From positions 25,001-89,000 of the forward strand of contig JAKVOA010000001.1 in the NCBI GenBank assembly GCA_022483045.1: DNA of 64,000 nucleotides. Direction: 5' to 3'. The stretch is from Oscillospiraceae bacterium. Lineage in GTDB: Bacteria > Bacillota > Clostridia > Oscillospirales > Acutalibacteraceae. Below are positions 7,249 through 16,390 of this stretch, piece by piece. Position numbers and translations under genes: made by a program. The notes beneath the pieces were generated by a model. That model saw only the letters and a list, made by a program, of their open reading frames with translations. It searched no databases and had not been told where the DNA came from. Position 1 is the stretch's first letter. Every line of letters starts with the position of its first letter.

Positions 7249-8520
7249 ATGAAACGGTTTTTGTCCGCTGTACTGGCTGCGGCAATGCTGATGACTGCCG
7301 CGGGGTGCGGAGCATCATCGTCATCGGGAGGGAACGCTTCCGGCAGCGTGCAGGGAAAGGTGACGTTAAATTATTATACTTGGAGTGATGAAAAGACTTA
7401 TATCCCCCAAGAAGTGGCCGCCTTTGAAAAAGAAAACCCAAATATCAAAATCAACACCATTGTCATACCCAGCAGCGACTACGACCAAAAGATGCAGGTG
7501 CTGCTTTCTGGCGGCACTAACGTCGACCTTTTAGACGTGCGGACGATTCAGAAGTTGAGCGACTACTCAAAGGGAAACTCGATTGTGAATATGTCAGAGT
7601 TAATCAGCCGCGACAAGTTTGACACCAGCCCCTACGGCACGCTGTTTCAAAAGTACACACTCAACAATACCCATTATGGCCTGCCGGTGCGCGGCTCGTG
7701 CTGGATGCTGCTTTACAACAAAGATGTTTTTGACAAAGAGAAAATCGCTTACCCGGGGCAGATGACCTGGACGGAGTTTGAGGCGCTGGCGAAAAAAATG
7801 ACACACGGCAGCGGCACCAGCAAGCAGTATGGCACCTACATGACGACCTGGGTGTACAACCAAATGGCTATACAAAAGGGCGTTTCTCTGCTCGACGACA
7901 ACCCGGTCAGCGCCTTGTCGTATTCGCTCAAGGTGTTTAACCAAGTGTTCAATGTTGACAAATCCGCTATGGACGTGGCACAGCAGAAAGCCGTCAACGC
8001 CGACGCCGACGCCGAGTTTGAGTCTGGCAAGTACGCGATGATGATTAACGGCGACTGGACTTTCTCTATGCTGGACGCCGACATCAAGGCCGGCAAAGCC
8101 AAGCTGAACTATGATGCGGCCCCGCTGCCGGTGCCAGAGGGCGTGCAGGCGGGCACTTCGCACGGAACCGACTCCTTCGTTTCCATTGCCGCCAGCTCCA
8201 AAAACAAAGAGGCATGCTGGAAATACGCAAAGTTTCTGTGCGGCGAAAAAGGTGCGACAATTATGGCCCAGACCAAAAACTTCCCCGCTTATCACAGCGA
8301 CGCGGTAAGAAATACCTATATTAAGGCCGTGGGCAAAGCAGGCGCAAAAACGGTATTTGACTCGAAAATGGTACAGGAAGCGCCGGCCAATTCACACCTT
8401 TCGGATATTACAGAGGCCTACAACGAGCAAGCAGAGCTCTATCTTCTCGGTGAAAAGTCATTGGATGACGCCATGAATACTTTTATAAAAAAGCGCAGCA
8501 GCATTCTGAATAAATCATAA
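7249..8520 (+). CDS. Sugar ABC transporter substrate-binding lipoprotein (CUT1, family 1)
   Basis: A lipid-anchored extracellular sugar-binding protein of 423 residues. The signal peptide MKRFLSAVLAAAMLMTAAGC ends in the lipobox TAAGC; the mature part begins CGASSSSGG and shows the solute-binding family 1 pattern (YYTWSDEKTY, ENPNIKINT, FESGKYAMMINGDW). The second ATG (7249) is chosen because AGGAGG at 7235-7240 is 8 bases away, against 2 for the ATG at 7243. With the two permeases and the beta-glucosidase downstream, the ligand is likely a beta-glucoside or cello-oligosaccharide. No ATPase is encoded here, so a shared MsmK-type ATPase elsewhere is needed. Confidence 0.92.
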   Translation: MKRFLSAVLAAAMLMTAAGCGASSSSGGNASGSVQGKVTLNYYTWSDEKTYIPQEVAAFEKENPNIKINTIVIPSSDYDQKMQVLLSGGTNVDLLDVRTIQKLSDYSKGNSIVNMSELISRDKFDTSPYGTLFQKYTLNNTHYGLPVRGSCWMLLYNKDVFDKEKIAYPGQMTWTEFEALAKKMTHGSGTSKQYGTYMTTWVYNQMAIQKGVSLLDDNPVSALSYSLKVFNQVFNVDKSAMDVAQQKAVNADADAEFESGKYAMMINGDWTFSMLDADIKAGKAKLNYDAAPLPVPEGVQAGTSHGTDSFVSIAASSKNKEACWKYAKFLCGEKGATIMAQTKNFPAYHSDAVRNTYIKAVGKAGAKTVFDSKMVQEAPANSHLSDITEAYNEQAELYLLGEKSLDDAMNTFIKKRSSILNKS

Positions 8521-8538
8521 CCATCTTTTCATAGAGAG

Positions 8539-8571
8539 AGAAAGGGACAGGCTGCAAACCTGTCCCTTTCT
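8539..8571 (+). terminator. Intercistronic hairpin after the binding-protein gene
   Basis: A perfect 13-bp stem (8539-8551 with 8559-8571) with a 7-base loop and no T tract. This position is typical of processing or partial-termination hairpins that keep binding-protein mRNA more abundant than permease mRNA. Confidence 0.65.
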
Positions 8572-8616
8572 GATATAAGCCAAACGCTACTTGTGTACGT
8601 AAGAAAGGAAACGAAT

Positions 8617-9519
8617 ATGAAGATATCTCAGATGACTTCCACACAGAAGCGGGAGTGGCGCAGCGGCATCTTCTTCCTGCTGCCAAACATCGGCTTCTTT
8701 TTCCTCTTTACATTTATTCCGATTATTGTCGGATTGATTCTCAGCTTTACAAACTACAATGGATTCAACCTGCAGACGATGAAGTTTGTCGGTCTGCGCA
8801 ACTTTATCGAGCTTTTTCAGGATGACTATTTCCTGGTTGCTTTGCGGAACACGCTGGTTTACACCTTGGTCAGCGTACCGCTGACACTGCTTTGTGCGCT
8901 GCTGCTTGCGCTTGCGCTGACGGCACCCTTGCCAGGAAAAGGTATGTTTAAGACGGTGTTTTACTTTCCCTCTATCACCGCTATGGTCGCGGTGGCCATT
9001 GTGTGGGGAATGATGTTTAACCCGACCGGCGGGCCAATCAATAATTTTTTAACCTCCATCGGGGTACAGAATCCTCCCGGGTGGATCGTCTCTACAAAAT
9101 GGTCGATGTTTTCGGTCGTAATCGTTTCTGTCTGGAAAAACGCCGGCTATTACATGATTATGATTCTCTCTGGTTTGCTGAGCATTCCCTCTGACTGCTA
9201 CGAGGCGGCGAAGATCGACGGCGCCCACGGGTGGAAAAAGTTTTGGTACATCACCTGGCCACTGCTGTCGCCCACCATGTTTATGGTGACAATTTTGGCT
9301 GTCATCAGTTCTTTCCAAGTGTTTGATCTAGTGTATGTCATGACGCAGGGCGGTCCGGGCGACTCCACAAGCGTGTTGGTCTACCGCATTTATCAGGAGG
9401 GCTTTAAAAACATGAATATGGGCTATGCCTCTGCTATGGCGTACTTCTTGTTCCTCATTATTTTGATTTTTACATTAATTCAATTCAGAAGCCAAAAACA
9501 GACAGCGTCTGCACAGTAA
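8617..9519 (+). CDS. Sugar ABC transporter permease (MalF/LacF type)
   Basis: Inner-membrane permease of the CUT1 transporter, 300 residues, six predicted helices. The cytoplasmic EAA loop that docks the ATPase is clear: EAAKIDGAHGWKKFWYI followed by PLLSPT. The ATG at 8617 with AAAGGAA at 8604-8610 is preferred over a GTG at 8593. It lies downstream of the intercistronic hairpin and is coupled to the second permease 15 bases on. Confidence 0.92.
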   Translation: MKISQMTSTQKREWRSGIFFLLPNIGFFFLFTFIPIIVGLILSFTNYNGFNLQTMKFVGLRNFIELFQDDYFLVALRNTLVYTLVSVPLTLLCALLLALALTAPLPGKGMFKTVFYFPSITAMVAVAIVWGMMFNPTGGPINNFLTSIGVQNPPGWIVSTKWSMFSVVIVSVWKNAGYYMIMILSGLLSIPSDCYEAAKIDGAHGWKKFWYITWPLLSPTMFMVTILAVISSFQVFDLVYVMTQGGPGDSTSVLVYRIYQEGFKNMNMGYASAMAYFLFLIILIFTLIQFRSQKQTASAQ

Positions 9520-9534
9520 AGGGGGGTGAAAAGG

Positions 9535-10389
9535 ATGACAAGTTATACAAGAAGCAATACGCTGGGTAAGGCCAAAAAAACGGCCTCAAAGACTTTGATC
9601 TTTATTTTTCTGATGATTATGTTGATTATTATGGTGGTGCCGTTTTTGTGGATGCTTTCCGCATCCCTAAAATACAACCAAGAAATTTTCAGCAGCACCT
9701 CTTGGATTCCGCAGCACGCCCGCTGGTCGAACTACAAGGACGTCTGGACACAGATCAACTTCCCGGTCTATTACTTAAATACCATTAAACTTTCCGTTGT
9801 CATTACGACACTGCAGCTTTTCACCTGTTCCTGTGCGGCATATGCATTTTCCCGGCTGCATTTTCCCGGGCGTGACAAGCTCTTTCTAGTCTATCTTGCC
9901 ACCATGATGGTTCCGTGGCAGGCGATTATGATTCCACAGTTTGTCATTATTAAATCCATGGGCCTTTACAATACACACTGGTCGCTGATCCTAGTGAACG
10001 CTTTCAGCGTTTTTGGCGCGTTTCTGCTGCGCCAGTTTATGCTTGGCCTGCCGACAGAGCTTTCGGAAGCGGCAAGAATCGACGGCTGCAACGAGTTCCA
10101 AATTTACTGGCGCATTATTATGCCGTTGACAAAACCATCTTTGGCGACGCTGACTGTTTTCACCTTTACCTTTGTGTGGAACGACTACTTGGCACCGATG
10201 ATTTATCTCAGCGATGACAACCTGAAGACCATCCAGCTTGGCTTAACCTTTTTTCGCAGCACCTACAGCGCAGAATACGGTTTGATTATGGCCGGCACAG
10301 TCTGTTCCCTCATTCCGATTATTGCTATTTACGCGTTTGCACAGAAGTACCTTGTAAAAGGGGTCGCGTTTACCGGACTAAAAGGCTGA
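9535..10389 (+). CDS. Sugar ABC transporter permease (MalG/LacG type)
   Basis: Second CUT1 permease, 284 residues, six helices, with the EAA loop EAARIDGCNEFQIYWRI and the characteristic C-terminal KYLVKGVAFTGLKG. The ATG at 9535 follows GGGGGGTG with about six bases between; a GTG nine bases upstream lies within that ribosome site. It forms the translocation pore with the preceding MalF-type protein. Confidence 0.92.
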   Translation: MTSYTRSNTLGKAKKTASKTLIFIFLMIMLIIMVVPFLWMLSASLKYNQEIFSSTSWIPQHARWSNYKDVWTQINFPVYYLNTIKLSVVITTLQLFTCSCAAYAFSRLHFPGRDKLFLVYLATMMVPWQAIMIPQFVIIKSMGLYNTHWSLILVNAFSVFGAFLLRQFMLGLPTELSEAARIDGCNEFQIYWRIIMPLTKPSLATLTVFTFTFVWNDYLAPMIYLSDDNLKTIQLGLTFFRSTYSAEYGLIMAGTVCSLIPIIAIYAFAQKYLVKGVAFTGLKG

Positions 10390-10431
10390 GACCCTCAGCA
10401 CAGGAAAATGCGCTCTGGAAAGGAAATCAAT

Positions 10432-11790
10432 ATGGGCTTTCAGAAAAATTTTGTATGGGGCGCGGCAACTTCCGCATACCAGGTAGAGGGTGCTTTTCAG
10501 GAAAATGGAAAAGGGCTGTCCATTTGGGATGAATTCTGCAAAATCCCGGGTAGAATCCAAGGCGGGCAGACGGGACAAGTCGCGTGCGACCACTATCATC
10601 GCTTTAAACAGGACATTACCCTGATGAAAGAAATTGGAATCAAGGCCTACCGTTTCTCCATTTCGTGGACGCGTGTTTTGCCGCACGGCACTGGGGAAGT
10701 TAACGAGGCCGGATTGCAGTTTTATGAGGAATTGGTGGATGAACTGCTGGCAAACGGCATTATGCCCTATGCAACGCTTTTTCATTGGGATTACCCAGCG
10801 GAGCTGCAGCAAAAAGGCGGCTGGCTCAACCCGGAAAGTCCAGAGTGGTTTGAAAACTATGTGACGATTCTGGCCAAACGCTTCCGCGGGAAAATCAAGC
10901 ACTACTTTACCATCAATGAACCTCAGTGCTTCATCGGGCTGGGGTACTCTAAAGGTGAACTGGCGCCCGGCCTGCGCTGCTCGGACAGCAACGTGCTCGC
11001 TATGGTGCACCATGTGCTGCTTGCTCACGGGCTGGCGGTGCGAGCCCTGCGCAAATACGGCGGGGACGGGCTGCAGATTGGCACCGCGCAGTGCGGGAAA
11101 AATTATGTGCCGGTTTCAGAAAGCGACGAAGATATCCGGGCAGCAAGACAGGCCACCTTTGCCGTGCCAAATACCATAGATGACCTTTTATTCAGTGTTT
11201 CCCTGTGGAGTGACCCGATTTTTAAGGGAGATTATCCACAGGCATATTATGAAAAATACGCAGATATCCTACCACTCATCAAAAGCGGAGATCTGGAGCT
11301 GATTCATCAGCCAATCGATTTTTACGGGCAGAATCTCTACTCTGCAACACTGGTGCAGGCGGAAAAAGACAGCTTCCGTTTCGCCGAGTTTCCCGCCGGA
11401 ACGCCGCGAAATTCTGTAGGCTGGGCAGTTGTTCCAAGCGGGCCGTTTTGGTGCGCCAAATTTCTGTATGAAAGATACGGTAAGCCAATCTTTATCAGTG
11501 AAAACGGTATGGCGGCACACGATACGGTTTCTCTGGATGGCAGAGTGCATGACCCGAACCGCATTGATTACCTGCACCGGCATTTGCTGTCGCTGCAGAG
11601 GGCCGTCAAAGAGGGCATTGACGTTACGGGCTATTTCCAGTGGTCTCTGATGGACAACTTTGAGTGGACCAATGGCTATGCGGTTCGTTTTGGCATGGTC
11701 TATGTGGATTACAAGACGCAGCAGCGAATTTTAAAGGACAGTGCGCAGTGGTACAGTGATGTCATTGTGTGCAATGGTCAGAATTTGTGA
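10432..11790 (+). CDS. GH1 beta-glucosidase / 6-phospho-beta-glucosidase-type glycosidase
   Basis: Cytoplasmic retaining glycosidase of family GH1, 452 residues, the usual length. The N-terminus FVWGAATSAYQVEGA forms the first sugar-binding strand. The acid/base is Glu163 (TINEPQ) and the nucleophile Glu357 (ISENGM). Lacking a PTS nearby and following an ABC importer, it probably hydrolyses unphosphorylated cellobiose or other beta-glucosides to glucose. The ATG at 10432 (GGAAAGG upstream) matches the family start; an ATG at 10408 would add eight residues. A broken second copy of this gene's 3' part lies at 44402-44655. Confidence 0.94.
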   Translation: MGFQKNFVWGAATSAYQVEGAFQENGKGLSIWDEFCKIPGRIQGGQTGQVACDHYHRFKQDITLMKEIGIKAYRFSISWTRVLPHGTGEVNEAGLQFYEELVDELLANGIMPYATLFHWDYPAELQQKGGWLNPESPEWFENYVTILAKRFRGKIKHYFTINEPQCFIGLGYSKGELAPGLRCSDSNVLAMVHHVLLAHGLAVRALRKYGGDGLQIGTAQCGKNYVPVSESDEDIRAARQATFAVPNTIDDLLFSVSLWSDPIFKGDYPQAYYEKYADILPLIKSGDLELIHQPIDFYGQNLYSATLVQAEKDSFRFAEFPAGTPRNSVGWAVVPSGPFWCAKFLYERYGKPIFISENGMAAHDTVSLDGRVHDPNRIDYLHRHLLSLQRAVKEGIDVTGYFQWSLMDNFEWTNGYAVRFGMVYVDYKTQQRILKDSAQWYSDVIVCNGQNL

Positions 11791-11821
11791 TCTAGGAATT
11801 TTTTGAACAAGCAGGGCGTCT

Positions 11822-11902
11822 CTGGAATTAAAATCGCCGGCAAATCCGAAGAAAGACTCGGCGTATACGCGACTTTTAATCTCTCTATTTTGAAATGAAA
11901 AT
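11822..11902 (+). CRISPR. Relic CRISPR unit: degenerate repeat, 38-base spacer, degenerate repeat
   Basis: Read on the plus strand, 11873-11902 matches the array repeat (crRNA sense, CTTTTAATC...TGTAAAT) at 25 of 30 positions. Thirty-eight bases upstream, 11822-11834 matches the last 13 bases of the repeat at 11 of 13. The gap 11835-11872 is spacer-sized. It sits just after the GH1 gene, 18.6 kb from the array, in a stretch of decayed genes. No promoter is evident. It may be a fossil or a solitary guide. Confidence 0.6.
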
Positions 11903-11961
11903 GTCATCGATTTCGTGTATTTTTCTTCCATGTTAATACCATGATTTTCTCCGCCATCCTG

Positions 11962-12510
11962 TTAGTAGCTCCTGCAGAAAACGGCCCTGCCGTTGATGTC
12001 GGTTGCTTTTGTAATGGTGCGGTTTTTTAGTAAATGTTCCCGCAAAAACTGCAGTGCAGTTTCACACATGAGCGGAATGTCAATGTGAAAGTCAGTTGCA
12101 CCAATAAAACCAATACAATACTATGATAGCCTTTGCTGACAAAATAATTGACCATTTGCGTAAGAATGGAATCAAGGTTTGGGCGCACCGCGTCAAAGGT
12201 GCTTTCATCCGGAGAAGTGCCGATGCAAATGCCGCTTTTCGTAATTTTTTTTAATGTTTCGAGTTCCTTGTGATTTATCCAGCCAATGACTAAGAAAGCC
12301 TGTATATCTTTGCTTACGGTTTGGATGCCGTCGCTTCGGGTATCCTTTGTCAGCTGAACATTATACTTTGGCGCTTGCTTTTCAATTTTCTGCAGCAGCG
12401 TCTGATAATAAACATCCTCCAGTTCTTCCTGTATTTTCGGCCAGCAGAGCAGCGCTGTATGGTCGATTTTCGGGAAGAACTGCTTTTTTATAGTGCAGTT
12501 CTTCTGCGGC
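11962..12510 (-). pseudogene. Broken LacI-family transcriptional regulator
   Basis: Minus-strand reading gives a LacI-type sugar-binding domain. It runs from about 12480 to 12115 (TALLCWPKIQEELEDVYY, later FVSKGYH), then after a one-base frame change near 12115 continues CIGFIGATDFHIDIPL to a stop at 11962-11964. The GYH...IGFIGA passage is the hallmark of this family. Upstream, in yet another frame, AAEELHYK at 12487-12510 is the end of a LacI helix-turn-helix domain. At least two frameshifts and loss of most of the DNA-binding domain make it non-functional. It was probably once the regulator of the beta-glucoside operon before it. Confidence 0.7.
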
Positions 12511-12750
12511 AGTGCATTTAATATTTGGCTGCTGAAATCTTACATGGACGGTGTTTCTAAGGAGCTGGACGAGGCAGTATTTTGAGATGATTTTGTTGAA
12601 ATGTCTTTCGGTAATCAAAATAGTAACTGGTATGGCATTGCTTCGCGGTGTAATCTGTTCTATCGGCACGGTGAGTTTGAGATGGTGAAAGACGCAATGG
12701 GGAAACTGCTGATAGAGTACAATAAAGTTTGCAATTTCGCGAAAGCATAG
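12493..12750 (+). pseudogene. Remnant of a sugar ABC permease (EAA-loop region) and unknown tail
   Basis: Plus-strand reading from 12493 gives FNIWLLKSYMDGVSKELDEAVF, which matches the segment before and into the EAA loop of MalG-type permeases (compare the intact LLRQFMLGLPTELSEAARIDG of the 9535 gene). An in-frame TGA at 12583-12585 breaks it. The same frame continues for 54 codons (DDFVEMSFGNQNSNWYG...) to a TAG at 12748; that part is not recognised. It overlaps the end of the LacI remnant on the other strand, showing the zone is a patchwork of deletions. Confidence 0.5.
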
Positions 12751-12974
12751 AGAAGCCACGGGCTCTAATGTTTGTCTATTGCATTTCACCTTCGTTGAAA
12801 AAATGATCGAACTTGACAAAAGCCAAGAGAAAAGTGAGAAGATTTTGCACAGCCGGTGGCGCAAGCCTAAAATTTATCCTCTTTCAAATAAATATTCTCC
12901 GTTCCTCAACGACCAGCTGACGAGTATGATAGATACCAGAAACAGCGTAATAACCATAGTACAGACAAAGATGC

Positions 12975-13020
12975 AAAGGCGCATATCCACTTTACCGGTG
13001 GATGTGCGCCTTTTGTTTTG
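12975..13020 (+). terminator. Terminator or attenuator before amiE
   Basis: A 16-bp stem (12975-12990 with 12998-13013, one G:T) is followed by TTTTGTTTTG. A promoter-like TTGCAC-N17-TAAAAT ends near 12880 upstream, so transcripts reaching amiE may have to read through this hairpin. The 200 bases before it (12760-12974) show no gene. Confidence 0.6.
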
Positions 13021-13070
13021 GCTGTGGATGGATATTATAAAAAAATGATTTATTGTGGAGGTAAAAAGTT

Positions 13071-14096
13071 ATGATGCACGGAGATATTACATCCAGCCCG
13101 GATACCCTTGGTTTGGCAGTTGTAAATTGGAAAATGCCGCGGCTGCACACCAAAGAGGGCATTCTGGAAAACTGCCATAAGATTAAGGACTATATCAAGG
13201 GACTCAAGACCGGCATCCCGGGACTGGACCTGATTGTGTTCCCAGAGTACAGCACACATGGCATTATGTACGATTTCGATGAAATGATGAAGCTGGCTGC
13301 GACCGATGATGGCGAAGAAGTGGAAATCTTTAAGCAGGCCTGCATTGAGAACAAGGTTTGGGGCGTGTTTTCTTTGACGGGTGAGCGCCACGAAGAGCAC
13401 CCGAACAAGGTGCCCTACAATACACTGGTAATGATTAACGACAAAGGTGAAATTGTGCAGAAGTATCGGAAGATGCTGCCTTGGACACCGATTGAGGGCT
13501 GGTACCCGGGCAGCGGAACCTTTGTTTCCGAAGGACCAAAAGGAATGAAGATCAGTCTGATTATCTGCGATGATGGCAATTATCCGGAAATTTGGCGTGA
13601 CTGCGCTATGCGCGGGGCGGAACTGGTCATTCGCTGCCAAGGCTATATGTACCCGGCCGAGCAGGAAGAAGTAAATGTGGTGCCGGTCATGGCGTGGTGC
13701 AACAATGTTTATGCGGCCGTTTCCAATGCGACCGGTTATGATGGCGTTTATTCCTACTTTGGCCACTCTTCTATCTGTGGCTTTGACGGACATATTTTGG
13801 GTATGTGCGGCGCGGAGGAAAACAGCTACCAGTATGCACAGCTTTCAGTCAGTGCCATACGGGATGCACGAGCAAACTGGCAGTCTCAGAACCATCTTTA
13901 CAAGCTGTTGCACAGAGGCTATACCGGTACGCTGAACTCCAAGGAAAATCGCTTTGGCGAGCCGGAATGCCAGTTCGAATTCTACAGGAACTGGGTCAAT
14001 GACCCGCTGGGTACACAGAAGAAAGTGGAAAGCATGACCCGTAAATTCCCTGGGGTCAAGTGGGCACCCATAGAGGGCATTCCGCACGAAGAATAA
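13071..14096 (+). CDS. amiE: Aliphatic amidase
   Basis: Cytoplasmic nitrilase-superfamily amidase that hydrolyses short aliphatic amides such as acetamide to the acid and ammonia. The 341-residue protein follows the Pseudomonas-type AmiE so closely that the catalytic triad has the same numbering: Glu59 (FPEYS), Lys134 (QKYRKM), Cys166 (IICDDGN). [29 protein letters not shown] and [10 protein letters not shown] are further family blocks that separate it from formamidase AmiF. The ATG at 13071 has GGAGG nine bases before. It heads the operon of a urea/amide-type ABC importer, so the cell can take up and use amides as nitrogen source. Confidence 0.95.
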   Translation: MMHGDITSSPDTLGLAVVNWKMPRLHTKEGILENCHKIKDYIKGLKTGIPGLDLIVFPEYSTHGIMYDFDEMMKLAATDDGEEVEIFKQACIENKVWGVFSLTGERHEEHPNKVPYNTLVMINDKGEIVQKYRKMLPWTPIEGWYPGSGTFVSEGPKGMKISLIICDDGNYPEIWRDCAMRGAELVIRCQGYMYPAEQEEVNVVPVMAWCNNVYAAVSNATGYDGVYSYFGHSSICGFDGHILGMCGAEENSYQYAQLSVSAIRDARANWQSQNHLYKLLHRGYTGTLNSKENRFGEPECQFEFYRNWVNDPLGTQKKVESMTRKFPGVKWAPIEGIPHEE

Positions 14097-14138
14097 GGCC
14101 GGCCATACAAAACACATAGAAAACAGGAGATGATTGCA

Positions 14139-15401
14139 GTGAAGAAGGGTAGAAGATTGATTGCACTGGCGCTTGCGGCTGCGCTGGTTGCCATGCCGCT
14201 TTCCGCCTGCAGTGACAATGACAGTGACCACGCAGGAAGCAGCGGCAATACCATTAAAGTAGGAATTTTGTTTTCGGAAAGCGGCTCGACCGCACTGGTC
14301 GAAAAGACCATGACCAATGCGTGCAAAATGGCGTTTGATGAAATCAACAAGTCCGGCGGTATCAACGGGAAAAAAATTGAGTACATCCATGAGGACTATG
14401 CCTCGGATCCCTCCAAGGCTACTGAAAAAATGAAAACACTGATTGAAGAGGACAAGGTGGTAGCCACGGTTGGCTGCTACACCTCTGCCAGTCGTCAGGC
14501 AACGCTTCCCACTCTGAAAGAAGACAACTCTCTGCTTATTTATCCGACCTATACAGAGGGAGAAGAGGTACACCCCAATGTCATTTACGTGGGCTGTATG
14601 CCCAACCAGCAGGCAACGGAGTTTGTTCCCTATCTGCTGAAGAAATTAGGGAAAAAGGTTTACCTAGTCGGTTCTGACTATGTTTTCCCCAAAACCTGCA
14701 ACAAGCAGGCACGTGCGCTGGTGAACATGTACGGCGGTTCCGTGGTGGGTGAATCCTATGTGCCGCTGGGCGGAACGGATTTTTCCACTGTCTGCGAAAA
14801 GATTAAGAAGTCCGGTGCCGACTTTGTGTATTCGGCAGTAATTGGTGACTCTAACACGGCGTTTTTCAAAGCTTTCAAGCAATATGGACTAGATGCTGCC
14901 AAGACGCCGATTTGTTCGATTGGCATTGACGAAAGCAATTTGCAGGCCATTGGCGCGGACTATGCGGAAGGGCACTATGCTTCTATGCCGTACTTTTCGT
15001 CACTGAATACTGCGGCATCCAAAAAATTTGTTCAGTCTTACAACAGCCTGTACAAGGATGGCACAAAAGTGACCGTGCTGACAGAGTCGGCTTATTCCAG
15101 CTGCTATCTGCTGGCCGCCGCGCTGAAGAAAACCAGCGATCCGTCAGACACTAACGCACTGATCAAATCTTTCAGCGGCATTACCTTTGATGCACCGCAG
15201 GGGCAGATTAAGGTAGACAAAGCAAATCACTCTACATGGGTTTTCTCACGCTTTGCCAAGATTCACAATGGGAATTTTGACATTCTCTATTCTTCTAAGA
15301 GCGCAGCCCGTCCCGAGCCGTGGCCGTCTATTTTGTATCCGCAGTATAAGAGCAGCAACTTCATGCCTAGCTGGAGCGACCCCAAGTGCTATCCGCAGTA
15401 A
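14139..15401 (+). CDS. Amide/urea-type ABC transporter binding lipoprotein (UrtA/FmdD/AmiC-like)
   Basis: Periplasmic-binding fold type I protein (420 residues) of the branched-chain amino-acid/urea class. The signal peptide ends in a lipobox (MPLSAC); KVGILFSESGSTALVEK, ASDPSKATEKM, GCYTSASRQA and YPTYTEGEE are the ligand-pocket segments found in UrtA, FmdD and AmiC. Downstream of amidase, the ligand is probably a short amide rather than urea; no urease genes are present. Start: GTG at 14139, nine bases after AGGAG (14125-14129); the ATG at 14130 abuts the ribosome site. A paralogue sits in the sensor cluster at 20977. Confidence 0.9.
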   Translation: MKKGRRLIALALAAALVAMPLSACSDNDSDHAGSSGNTIKVGILFSESGSTALVEKTMTNACKMAFDEINKSGGINGKKIEYIHEDYASDPSKATEKMKTLIEEDKVVATVGCYTSASRQATLPTLKEDNSLLIYPTYTEGEEVHPNVIYVGCMPNQQATEFVPYLLKKLGKKVYLVGSDYVFPKTCNKQARALVNMYGGSVVGESYVPLGGTDFSTVCEKIKKSGADFVYSAVIGDSNTAFFKAFKQYGLDAAKTPICSIGIDESNLQAIGADYAEGHYASMPYFSSLNTAASKKFVQSYNSLYKDGTKVTVLTESAYSSCYLLAAALKKTSDPSDTNALIKSFSGITFDAPQGQIKVDKANHSTWVFSRFAKIHNGNFDILYSSKSAARPEPWPSILYPQYKSSNFMPSWSDPKCYPQ

Positions 15402-15414
15402 GTCAATAACAAAG

Positions 15415-15507
15415 TGCTGCAAAGCAGGCCCGCCTCTTTGCTTACTGTAAAAGCTGTGTCAGCTGTAAGCAGAAGCAAAGCGCAGAGCGCTTGCTTGCAG
15501 CATTTTT
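15415..15507 (+). terminator. Large intercistronic hairpin after the binding-protein gene
   Basis: The outer stem TGCTGCAA (15415-15422) with TTGCAGCA (15495-15502) and the inner stem CTTTGCTTAC/GTAAGC form a roughly 90-base hairpin ending in T5. It probably lowers transporter-membrane gene expression relative to the binding protein. Confidence 0.6.
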
Positions 15508-15526
15508 ATATGGAGGGATGATGAAT

Positions 15527-16384
15527 ATGTCTGTTTTCCTGTCCCAACTAAGTAACGGCTTGAATCAGTCAGCCGTTCTTCTCATTGCAACACTGGGTTT
15601 GCTGATCATTTTTGGAATGATGGGCGTTATCAATATGGCACATGGGCAGATGATTATGATTGGCGGATTTTGTGCGTTCATCTTTACCAAGATGTTTCGG
15701 GCACCGTTCCTGCTGGCAGTTCTGCTTTCCTTTTGCTTTGCGGCAGCGCTGGGGGCAGCCATAGAGTTGACCGTTATCAAACGGCTGTACGAAAAACCAA
15801 CCGAAACCATTTTGGCAACCTACGCAATTTCGGTCATTATTACAGAAGGTGCCAGAATGATATGGCCGCTGTCCCAAAACGTAGCAATGCCGCTGCCCGG
15901 TGTGCTGAAGTTGGGCACTGTGTCCATTCCTATTTATAACATCTTCATGGTGGCCATGGCGGTAGTGCTGCTGGTTATGACAGTGATGCTGTTTAAGAAA
16001 ACAAAAATCGGCAGAAAAATCAGTGCCATTACACAGAATCGGGAAATGACCGAGTGCCTTGGCATCAACACCTCTGCAATCGATACGTTTACATTTTCCT
16101 ACGGTGCTGGTTTGGCAGGCATTGCGGGCTGTGTGTTGGCACCGATGGTGGGCGTGTCCTACAATATGGGTTCGTCCTACCTGACAGACTCGTTTCTGAC
16201 AGTGGTTTTGGGAGGTGTACAGTCTATGGTGGGTGCGGCGTTGTCCTCTGTACTGATTGGCGAAGGAAGAACGCTGCTGGCAGGGATCCTGAACGATACC
16301 TGGGGCATGATTCTGGTGTACTTTGCCATTATTGTCCTAGTACGATTCCGACCGGAAGGACTGTTTGCGAAAGAAAGGAGGTAG
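15527..16384 (+). CDS. urtB: Urea/amide-type ABC permease UrtB (LivH type)
   Basis: A 285-residue LivH/UrtB permease with about eight helices. FGMMGVINMAHGQMIMIGG near the start is the class signature, and AGIAGCVLAP with GGVQSMVGAALSS follows near the C-terminus. The start is taken at the ATG at 15527, nine bases after GGAGGG; in-frame ATGs at 15518 and 15521 lie too close. Pairs with the next gene product. The urt naming reflects family order B-C-D-E; the substrate may be amides. Confidence 0.88.
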   Translation: MSVFLSQLSNGLNQSAVLLIATLGLLIIFGMMGVINMAHGQMIMIGGFCAFIFTKMFRAPFLLAVLLSFCFAAALGAAIELTVIKRLYEKPTETILATYAISVIITEGARMIWPLSQNVAMPLPGVLKLGTVSIPIYNIFMVAMAVVLLVMTVMLFKKTKIGRKISAITQNREMTECLGINTSAIDTFTFSYGAGLAGIAGCVLAPMVGVSYNMGSSYLTDSFLTVVLGGVQSMVGAALSSVLIGEGRTLLAGILNDTWGMILVYFAIIVLVRFRPEGLFAKERR

Positions 16385-16390
16385 TGGAAC

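Noticed and set aside
11731-11931. 66-codon minus frame after the GH1 gene
   Set aside because: It is the reverse reading of the relic CRISPR unit and the GH1 end; no start signals.
12870-13070. Guanidine (ykkC-type) riboswitch before amiE
   Set aside because: ACGA motifs occur, but they are not in hairpin loops and no ykkC consensus could be laid over the region.
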